A stretch of 64,000 nucleotides of DNA, taken from NCBI RefSeq assembly GCF_007829035.1, contig NZ_VIVQ01000001.1, forward strand, positions 682,001 to 746,000, written 5' to 3'. The position numbers and the translations under genes are program-made. This document shows, piece by piece, positions 57,579-64,000 of the stretch (positions are counted from its first letter, which is position 1; every line of letters begins with the position of its first letter). The notes under the pieces are model-generated. The model was given only the letters and a program-made list of their open reading frames with translations. It was not told where the DNA came from and searched no databases. This DNA is from Rudaeicoccus suwonensis. Its GTDB lineage: Bacteria > Actinomycetota > Actinomycetes > Actinomycetales > Dermatophilaceae.

Positions 57579-59385
57579 CGGCGCCGGACCGGCTCGCGGA
57601 GGCATCCGAGGGCTCGTCGCGCCACGACCGCCACAGCTCGGCATACGAGCCGCCGGCCGCGAGAAGCTCGTCGTGCGAACCGATTTCGCTGATGCGGCCG
57701 GCTTCGACGATTGCCACCCGGTCGGCATCGTGCGCCGTGTGCAGGCGGTGCGCGATCGCGACGATCGTGCGCCCGGCGACAACTGCGTTGAGCGAGCGCT
57801 CCAGGTGTCGGGCCGCTCGCGGGTCCAGCAGGGAGGTCGCTTCGTCGAGCACCAGGGTGTGCGGATCGGCCAGCACGAGCCGGGCCAGCGCCAGTTGCTG
57901 CGATTGCGCATCGGTCAGCCCGTGCCCGCCTGCACCGACGGTCGTGTCGAGGCCGTCGGGCAGGATCCGTGCCCACTGCTCGGCGTCGACCGCACGCAGG
58001 GCTGACCACAGTGTGACGTCATCCGCGTCCGGCGCCGCGAGCAGCAGGTTGTCGCGCAACGTGCCGACGAAGACGTGATGCTCCTGGGTGACGAGCGCGA
58101 CCTCGCCGCGCAGATCCGGCAGCGTGAGGTCGACCAGTGGCACGCCGCCGACGCTGACGGTGCCGGATGTCGGGCCGTCGATCCCGGCGAGCAGCCGGCC
58201 GAGGGTCGACTTGCCGGCACCGGAGGGGCCGACGATGGCCAGCCGCTCACCCTGGCGCAGCTGCAGCGAGACTCCGCCGAGCACGTCGTGGCCGGGCCGG
58301 TAGGCGTAGCGGACGTCGTCGGCGCTCAGATCGGCCGACGCCGGCGTCGCCCCGGTGGCGGTGCGATCGGGACCGACCTGCTCGACGCCGATGATGCGGG
58401 CGAGCGAGGTTGCACCGACCTGGATCTCGTCCAGCCACGACAGGAGATCGTCGAACGGATCGCCCAGCGCCTGCGCGTAGAGCACGACCGTCGTCACCTG
58501 GGCGAGGCTGGCGTGCCCCTGGGTGACCAGAAATCCGCCCCACAGCAGCGCGATCGCAGCCGGCCCGAGGATGGCGAAGTCCACCTGCGGGAACCACCGC
58601 AGCCGCAGCCCGAGGGTGTACATCTCCGCGTCGAACATCTCGCCGACCGATTCGTCGATGCGCTGCCGTCTGCGCCTCGAGAGCCCCAGCGCGTCAACAG
58701 TTCTCGCACCTTCGACGGTCTCGGTGATGACTCCGTTGCCGACCGCGTATGCCGCCCGCTCGCGCAGGTAGCCGGCCGTCGCGTAGCGCAGATAGCGCCG
58801 GGTGGAGGTCGACATCAACGGGACCCCGACCAGCAGCGAGACCGCCAGCAACGGGTTGACCAGCATCGCCGCCACGAAGGTCAGCAGAGTGGTCACGCAC
58901 GCGACGAAGATCGATGGGATGCCGTAGCGCACCACCATCGACAGCGAGTCGATGTCGTTGGTCGTCCGTGCCACCAGATCGCCCGTGCCGGATCGCTCGA
59001 CGGTCGACAGCGGTAGTTCGACGACGCGCTCGATGAATCGCTCGCGCAGTTGGGCGAAGACCGTCTCGCCGAGCCGGAAGGCGGCCCGCCGGGCGAACCA
59101 GGTGAGGATGGTCTGCAGCACGACGGCGACGGCCAGCCACAGGCACAACCGGTTGATCGCCCGCAGGGTCGTGTGGCTCGTCAGCTCGCCGACGAGGTCG
59201 CCGACCAGGCGGGGCGTCGCGAGGGCGGCGATCGCGGCCAGCGCATGCAGCACGATGACCCAGGCCAGCGCAGACCGATGCTGCCGCATGAGTCCGGCGG
59301 TGTGCGTCCGTACCTGTGCCATCGACGAGATCGGCAGGGTGCGCCGCGTCGGGTCGTGTGGGTCGGCCACGACGGATGCCGACAT
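57496..59385 (-). CDS. ABC exporter half-transporter with intact ATPase and degenerate signature
   Basis: This 629-residue protein has a six-helix membrane domain (about 40-320) and an ATPase domain: Walker A GPSGAGKST (386-394), Q-loop VTQEHH, Walker B LVLDEAT (511-517) and H-loop His546. The signature, normally LSGGQ, reads LTDAQ (490-494). The C-terminus is a Ser/Asp/Pro-rich tail. Its ATG overlaps the TGA of the upstream half-transporter by one base, so the two form a heterodimer. The substrate is unknown; the adjacent lipid/carotenoid operon is a possible source. Confidence 0.88.
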   Translation of the reverse strand: MSASVVADPHDPTRRTLPISSMAQVRTHTAGLMRQHRSALAWVIVLHALAAIAALATPRLVGDLVGELTSHTTLRAINRLCLWLAVAVVLQTILTWFARRAAFRLGETVFAQLRERFIERVVELPLSTVERSGTGDLVARTTNDIDSLSMVVRYGIPSIFVACVTTLLTFVAAMLVNPLLAVSLLVGVPLMSTSTRRYLRYATAGYLRERAAYAVGNGVITETVEGARTVDALGLSRRRRQRIDESVGEMFDAEMYTLGLRLRWFPQVDFAILGPAAIALLWGGFLVTQGHASLAQVTTVVLYAQALGDPFDDLLSWLDEIQVGATSLARIIGVEQVGPDRTATGATPASADLSADDVRYAYRPGHDVLGGVSLQLRQGERLAIVGPSGAGKSTLGRLLAGIDGPTSGTVSVGGVPLVDLTLPDLRGEVALVTQEHHVFVGTLRDNLLLAAPDADDVTLWSALRAVDAEQWARILPDGLDTTVGAGGHGLTDAQSQQLALARLVLADPHTLVLDEATSLLDPRAARHLERSLNAVVAGRTIVAIAHRLHTAHDADRVAIVEAGRISEIGSHDELLAAGGSYAELWRSWRDEPSDASASRSGAARPGGSDQPDRPDRSDSVDAAVSSTDV

Positions 59386-61109
59386 CAGTCCTCACCTCTC
59401 ACGACGACACGGCGGTATGCCGCATCGTCGGCCATCAGTTGCATGTGCGTCCCGCGCGCGGCCTGTCGGCCGTCGGCCAGGAAGACCACCTCGTCGGCAT
59501 GGTCCAGCAGCAACGGACTGGCGGTCATCACCACGGTCGTCGCGCCACGGCGGGCGTCGGCCAACCGTGCCGCGATACGGGCCTCGGTGTGAGCGTCCAC
59601 CGCCGACGTCGGCTCGACCAGGATCAGCGTCGGGTCGGCGGTGCCGGAGCCGAGGGCCACCAGAAGCGCCCGCGCCAGGGCCAGCCGCTGCCGTTGGCCA
59701 CCGGAGAAGGACCGGCCGCGCTCCTCGACCTGGGAGTCCAGGCCGTCCGGCAGCGCCTCCAACACATCGGCGGCCGATGCGACCTCGAGCGCAGCCAGGA
59801 GTTCACGATCGGATGCAGCCCCGCTCGGATCCACCTCCGCCCGCAGCGTTCCGGTGAACAGCCGCGGATCGGTCTCCGAGACGACGATGCGCGAGCGCAC
59901 CTGCTCAAGCGGAGCCTGCGACAACGGAACCCCACCGAGGGTCACCGCCGACTCCTCGCTGCCGAAGCGGCCCAACCGGTCGGCGAGCGCCGCGGAGTCC
60001 GCGGGACTGCCCGACACGACGGCCGTCATACAGCCCGGTCGGATCGAGACTCCGGACTGCGAGTCGTGCAATTCGCTTGGTGTGACGGGCAATTCGCGCG
60101 TGCCACGGTCTGCGGAGTCCGGTTGCACCTCGAGCACGGCGATGACCTTGCGGGCCGCCACGAGCGCACGTGTGAACTTGTCGGTCATCTCGGTGGCGGT
60201 TCGCAAGGGCATGACCAGGAACGCGGCATACCCGTAGAACGCGACGAGTTCGCCGGCCGAGATCGAGCCGGCGAAGACCGCGCGAGCGCCCAGCCACGTC
60301 ACGATCACCATGAAGATCCCTGGCAGCAGCACCTGTGCAGCGTCGAGGGTCGACTGCAGACCGGCCACGTCATAGCCGGACTGCCGCACCCGGCCGGACT
60401 GCGCGACATACCTGCGCAGGAAGGTCTGCTCGCCGCCGATGCCCCGCAGCACGCGAAGGCCGCCGACGGTGTCGGCTCCGAGTTCGGTGAGCTTGCCGCC
60501 TTCCTCGCGCTGCGCGGCCTGTCGACGTTGCAGCGGCCGCAGCACAAAACCGAGCACGGCGAGCAGCACCGGAACGCCGATGAGCACGACCAGACCCAGT
60601 TGCACCGAAGCAAGCAGCAGGATGACCGCGACCACGGCATACGAGACGATCGCAGCGGCGAACCGGCCGAAGGTGTCGTATGCCGCCCCGACCTGCATCG
60701 CGTCAGAGGCCACCGTCGCGACGACTTTGCCGGTCGGCATCGCGCGGGGGAGCGCGGCGCCGGTGTCGGCGGCTTTGTGACCGATCAACTGGATCACCCG
60801 GTATGCCGAGCGCAGCCAGTTCTCGACGGCGTAGCGATGGCGCATCATCCCGGCGAGGGCCGCGATCGCGGCGAGCGCGAGGATCACCCCCGACCACAGC
60901 ACGAGACTCCCGGTGTCGTGCCGGCGGATGCCCTGGTCGATGGCGGCCGCGAGCGCAGCGGGGACCAGTGCCTGGGACAGCATCCAGATGACGCCGTAGA
61001 CCACGCCGCCGCACTGCGAGCGCCACTGGCCACGGGCGATCCACAGCAGGAATCGCCACGGCCCTCGCAGGTCCGGCGTGCCGGGGTCGGCGTAGGGCAA
61101 TGGTTGCAT
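59385..61109 (-). CDS. ABC exporter half-transporter with non-catalytic ATPase domain
   Basis: This 574-residue protein has a six-helix domain followed by an ATPase domain in which the nucleotide-binding motifs are lost. Walker A is GSPADSAA (367-374, no Lys), Walker B reads LILVEPTS (Val for Asp, 495-502), and the H-loop is MTASPL (Ala for His). The signature SFSGGQRQRLALARAL is intact. It therefore complements its partner at 57496-59385. The ATG at 61109 is preferred to an upstream in-frame ATG because TACCGT lies 9 nt before it and the extra 31 residues look non-coding. Confidence 0.87.
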   Translation of the reverse strand: MQPLPYADPGTPDLRGPWRFLLWIARGQWRSQCGGVVYGVIWMLSQALVPAALAAAIDQGIRRHDTGSLVLWSGVILALAAIAALAGMMRHRYAVENWLRSAYRVIQLIGHKAADTGAALPRAMPTGKVVATVASDAMQVGAAYDTFGRFAAAIVSYAVVAVILLLASVQLGLVVLIGVPVLLAVLGFVLRPLQRRQAAQREEGGKLTELGADTVGGLRVLRGIGGEQTFLRRYVAQSGRVRQSGYDVAGLQSTLDAAQVLLPGIFMVIVTWLGARAVFAGSISAGELVAFYGYAAFLVMPLRTATEMTDKFTRALVAARKVIAVLEVQPDSADRGTRELPVTPSELHDSQSGVSIRPGCMTAVVSGSPADSAALADRLGRFGSEESAVTLGGVPLSQAPLEQVRSRIVVSETDPRLFTGTLRAEVDPSGAASDRELLAALEVASAADVLEALPDGLDSQVEERGRSFSGGQRQRLALARALLVALGSGTADPTLILVEPTSAVDAHTEARIAARLADARRGATTVVMTASPLLLDHADEVVFLADGRQAARGTHMQLMADDAAYRRVVVRGED

Positions 61110-61249
61110 GACCTGACCACGGTAGGGGGAGCGTGTGCCGCGGCGGAAATGGTTTTCGGGACGGAGGGGAGGCCACCGGAACACTCCTGGATCAGCGGCC
61201 ACCGAGGCGGCGTGCGGCTGCCCCGCAGGGCGCGCACAACCTTGCGACG

Positions 61250-61255
61250 TATCCT
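61250..61255 (+). promoter_or_regulatory. Leaderless -10 box for the SURF1-like gene
   Basis: TATCCT is followed by 6 nt and the GTG at 61262. Confidence 0.5.
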
Positions 61256-61261
61256 CGCCGG

Positions 61262-62098
61262 GTGCTCCGGACAGCCCTCAAACCCCGCATGCTGGGGTTG
61301 CTCGCACTTGCGATAGTGCTGGCGGCAGGGTGCGTCTACGCCGGCCTGTGGCAGTTGGACGTCGCGCAGCGTGACGGCTCGAAATCGATGTCAGATCAGG
61401 CTGCTCGCCCCGCGGTGCAACTGGAGAAGTTCATCACGCCGCAGCAGACGTTTCCTTCGGATGGGTCGCTGCGCAAGGTGAGTGTCACGGGCACGTATGA
61501 CGCTTCCGGCCAGGTTTATGTGTCCGGTCGGGTGCTGCACGGCGTCAACGGATACTGGGTCGTGACACCGCTGTTGGTGCAGTCGACGGGCGCGCAGATC
61601 CCCGTCGTCCGGGGTTTCGTCCCGACACCGACGGCCCCAGCGCCGGCCAGTGGCCGTCAGGAGGTCACCGTCGAAGGCGCGCTCGCGCCTGGCGAGGCCC
61701 CGTCGGACGGAATCGCGCCCGGCGACGTACTGACGACGGTCGACCTGGCGACCTTGCTCGACCACTGGGGCGGCAATGTCTACAACGGCTTCATCTTCAT
61801 GACCTCGGAGTCGCCGGTCGCGACGGTTGCGCCGATCCAGACCTTCCCGCCACCGACCCCGGCCGACAGTGGACTCAACCTGCTGAACGCCGGTTATGCC
61901 CTGCAATGGTGGGCGTTCGCAATCTTTGCGTTCTTCATGTGGGGACGCGTCGTGCGGGACGAGAGCCGCGCGGAGGTCGAGGCTGCCCAGCAAGCGTCAA
62001 GCGCGGAGCGCGACAATGGCACGGCCGACCGCGCGACGGTCGGCTCGAGCACGACCGACGAGACCCGTCATACCCCTACCAAGGATGTTCATGTCTGA
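61262..62098 (+). CDS. SURF1-family cytochrome oxidase assembly protein
   Basis: This 278-residue protein has the SURF1 layout: an N-terminal transmembrane helix (about 9-29) ending in GLWQLDVAQRDGSK, a large extracytoplasmic domain (GRVLHGVNGYWVVTPLL, IPVVRGFVP) and a second helix (about 206-226, YALQWWAFAIFAFFMWGRVVRDE). SURF1/Shy1 proteins help haem insertion into aa3-type oxidases. The GTG at 61262 is leaderless, and an 8-bp overlap joins it to the DUF3817 gene. Confidence 0.87.
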   Translation: MLRTALKPRMLGLLALAIVLAAGCVYAGLWQLDVAQRDGSKSMSDQAARPAVQLEKFITPQQTFPSDGSLRKVSVTGTYDASGQVYVSGRVLHGVNGYWVVTPLLVQSTGAQIPVVRGFVPTPTAPAPASGRQEVTVEGALAPGEAPSDGIAPGDVLTTVDLATLLDHWGGNVYNGFIFMTSESPVATVAPIQTFPPPTPADSGLNLLNAGYALQWWAFAIFAFFMWGRVVRDESRAEVEAAQQASSAERDNGTADRATVGSSTTDETRHTPTKDVHV

Positions 62099-62597
62099 CA
62101 CTGCCTCCACCCGCGACCTGGCGCCCATCGACCCGGAGCGGGTGCGTACGCCGCTGCGGGTGTTCCGCGTGCTGGCGATCGTCGTGGCGATCGGCCTGCT
62201 GCTGGTCGTCGTCGAGGTGATCATGCACTACGGCTACCACAACGAGTCGTTGTACTGGTGGCTCCCGGTGCATGGCTACCTTTACATCGCCTATTGCGTG
62301 GCGACCTTCTGGCTCGGCACCCGGATGAAGTGGGGCCTGGGCCGGATGGCGATCATCATGCTCGCCGGCTGGGTGCCCTTCCTGTCCTTCTACGCCGAAT
62401 ACCGCACGACGCAGCTGGTGCGCGCGGAGTTCGGTGGCCACCTGCCGACCGACCGCGTCGCGTATGACGATGCCCCGGGCCAGGAGATCGCGGACCGCGA
62501 TGTGACCGGTCAGGGCGCCCCGGCGGAGCACGACGTCGCCGACCACGACGGCGCCGACGTGCAGGACAGCCCGGCCGTCGGCCTCGACAAGAACTGA
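62091..62597 (+). CDS. DUF3817 family membrane protein
   Basis: This 168-residue protein has three transmembrane helices (about 21-43, 58-75 and 83-101). Its [22 protein letters not shown] and [12 protein letters not shown] are typical of DUF3817. An Asp/Glu/His-rich cytoplasmic tail covers the last 60 residues. In many actinobacteria this family lies between a SURF1-like gene and guaA, as here; its function is unknown. AAGGA precedes the ATG at 62091; an in-frame ATG two codons upstream is also possible. Confidence 0.85.
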   Translation: MSDTASTRDLAPIDPERVRTPLRVFRVLAIVVAIGLLLVVVEVIMHYGYHNESLYWWLPVHGYLYIAYCVATFWLGTRMKWGLGRMAIIMLAGWVPFLSFYAEYRTTQLVRAEFGGHLPTDRVAYDDAPGQEIADRDVTGQGAPAEHDVADHDGADVQDSPAVGLDKN

Positions 62598-62612
62598 TCG
62601 CGGCAGGGCCGT

Positions 62613-62618
62613 TAGCCT
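62613..62618 (+). promoter_or_regulatory. Leaderless -10 box for guaA
   Basis: TAGCCT is followed by 7 nt and the GTG at 62626. Confidence 0.5.
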
Positions 62619-62625
62619 TACCCGC

Positions 62626-64000
62626 GTGACCGCCCCTTTGCAGCAGCACCCGGTCGTGGTGCTGGATTTCGGTGCCCAGTATGCCCAGCTCATCGCCCGG
62701 CGGGTGCGTGAGGCGGCATTGTTCAGCGAGGTGATGCCGCACACCGCGTCGACCCAGGAGATCCTGAACCGGCAGCCGGCGGCAATAATCCTCTCCGGTG
62801 GCCCGTCTTCGGTGTATGACGAGGGCGCGCCTTCCCTCGACCCGGCCCTGCTGGATGCCGGGGTCCCGGTCTTCGGCATCTGCTACGGATTCCAGGCCAT
62901 GGTGCGGGCGCTCGGCGGCACCGTCGAGCACACCGGGCTGCGCGAGTACGGCGCGACCCAGGCGCAGATCGACGACACCTCCTCGACACTGTTCAACGGC
63001 CAGCCTGGCGAGCAGTCGGTGTGGATGAGCCACGGCGACTCCGCCTCACTGGCCCCCGAGGGCATCCGGGTGACCGCGACGACGCCAGGGGCTGCCGTTG
63101 CGGCGATCGAGGACGACGAGCGCCAGCTGTATGGCGTGCAGTGGCACCCCGAAGTGTTGCACTCCACGTTCGGCCAGCGGGTGCTGGAGAACTTCCTGCT
63201 GCGCGGCGCACGTCTCGAACCCGACTGGACCCCGGCCGCAATGGCCGACGAACTCATCGACCAGGTGCGCGATCAGGTCGGTGACGGACGCGCTCTGTGC
63301 GCGTTGTCCGGTGGCGTCGACTCCTCCGTCGCGGCCGCTCTTGTGCAGCGCGCGATCGGCGACCAACTCACCTGCGTGTTCGTCGATCACGGCCTGCTGC
63401 GCGACGGTGAGGCCGAGCAGGTCAAGAAGGATTTCGTCGCCGCGACCGGCGTCGATCTGGTCGTCATCGACGCCACCGAGCAGTTCCTGACCGCGCTCGC
63501 CGGTGTCAGTGACCCGGAGCAGAAGCGCAAGATCATCGGTGCTCAGTTCATCCGCTGCTTCGAGCAGGCGGCGCGCGACATCGTGCACGACCGCGGCGAC
63601 GACCAGCACCCGGTGAAATTCCTGGTGCAGGGCACGCTCTACCCCGACGTCGTCGAGTCCGGCGGTGGCACCGGCGCTGCCAACATCAAGTCGCACCACA
63701 ACGTCGGCGGACTGCCCGACGATCTGCAGTTCGCGTTGATCGAGCCGCTGCGGCTGTTGTTCAAGGACGAAGTGCGCCAGGTCGGGCTCGAACTCGGTGT
63801 GCCCGAGGAGATCGTGCACCGGCAGCCCTTCCCTGGCCCGGGCCTCGGCATACGTATCGTCGGCGAGGTCACCGCCGAGCGGCTGGAGATCCTGCGCGCA
63901 GCCGACAAGATCGCGCGCGCCGAACTCACCGCTGCCGGTCTCGACCGTGACATCTGGCAGTGCCCCGTGGTGTTGCTGGCCGATGTGCGATCGGTGGGCG
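62626..64000 (+). CDS. guaA: GMP synthase (glutamine-hydrolysing), 3' end beyond window
   Basis: At least 458 residues of GuaA, which amidates XMP to GMP, are present. The class I glutaminase has Cys86 in GICYGFQAM and His/Glu in YGVQWHPEV. The ATP-pyrophosphatase P-loop is [16 protein letters not shown], followed by [18 protein letters not shown] and [14 protein letters not shown]. The open frame runs off the right edge at 64000 with no stop, so the C-terminal dimerisation part is missing only because of the window. It starts at GTG with no Shine-Dalgarno. Confidence 0.97.
   Translation, partial: MTAPLQQHPVVVLDFGAQYAQLIARRVREAALFSEVMPHTASTQEILNRQPAAIILSGGPSSVYDEGAPSLDPALLDAGVPVFGICYGFQAMVRALGGTVEHTGLREYGATQAQIDDTSSTLFNGQPGEQSVWMSHGDSASLAPEGIRVTATTPGAAVAAIEDDERQLYGVQWHPEVLHSTFGQRVLENFLLRGARLEPDWTPAAMADELIDQVRDQVGDGRALCALSGGVDSSVAAALVQRAIGDQLTCVFVDHGLLRDGEAEQVKKDFVAATGVDLVVIDATEQFLTALAGVSDPEQKRKIIGAQFIRCFEQAARDIVHDRGDDQHPVKFLVQGTLYPDVVESGGGTGAANIKSHHNVGGLPDDLQFALIEPLRLLFKDEVRQVGLELGVPEEIVHRQPFPGPGLGIRIVGEVTAERLEILRAADKIARAELTAAGLDRDIWQCPVVLLADVRSVG

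Overview
This is high-GC (roughly two-thirds G+C) actinobacterial chromosome. It carries mycothiol S-conjugate amidase, a SigD/RsdA-type sigma/anti-sigma pair, GuaB3, a CIRCE-controlled groES, and many leaderless promoters (TANNNT 6-9 nt before the start codon). Gene content and order suggest order Micrococcales, near Dermacoccaceae/Intrasporangiaceae; the family is an inference. Most of the window is ordinary housekeeping chromosome. I see no tRNA, rRNA, CRISPR array, integrase or intact prophage.

Layout. 1-7.2 kb (mostly minus strand): ferritin, a secreted alkaline-phosphatase-superfamily protein, a DesA3-like desaturase with its ferredoxin-reductase partner, a nucleoside deaminase and MsrA. 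7.3-13.5 kb: a fused alpha-beta glycyl-tRNA synthetase, a terpenoid-cyclase-fold protein, cystathionine gamma-synthase/lyase, a small membrane protein and a MarR regulator. 13.7-24.3 kb: a block known from Mycobacterium (greA, DUF4307, mca, small membrane protein, hemolysin-III protein, short Z-prenyl synthase, phoH2, coaA), interrupted at 19.0-19.9 kb by a decayed IS5-like element inside 93-bp direct repeats and REP-like palindromes. 24.3-33.1 kb: glmS-acpS-nnr-alr-hydrolase-tsaE-tsaB-rimI-tsaD, a tightly overlapping run joining cell-wall precursor supply, metabolite repair and tRNA t6A modification. 33.1-39.1 kb: GH3 lipoprotein, methyltransferase, PRPP-synthetase-like protein and groES-groEL. 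39.2-43.4 kb: a TetR-controlled ABC-2 transporter and an FMN-dependent alpha-hydroxyacid oxidase. 43.5-51.3 kb: sigma factor, RsdA-like anti-sigma, guaB, guaB3, succinate-semialdehyde dehydrogenase and a ChoD-like GMC oxidase.

51.3-57.6 kb is the main accessory locus. A five-gene, stop-start-overlapping operon (UbiA prenyltransferase, type III PKS, ICMT-like methyltransferase, CrtI, CrtB) lies beside a divergent flavin monooxygenase, so it combines a phenolic-lipid (SrsABC-like) pathway with carotenoid enzymes. It overlaps convergently with a heterodimeric ABC exporter (57.5-61.1 kb) whose two ATPase halves have complementary defects. The window ends with a SURF1-like gene, a DUF3817 gene and guaA, which runs off the end.

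The most unusual signal belongs to no single gene. The degenerate octamer GTATGNCG (complement CGNCATAC) occurs about 120 times, balanced between strands, in all three reading frames and in intergenic DNA. It forms inverted pairs inside several terminator-like hairpins, a pattern that resembles DNA uptake sequences.
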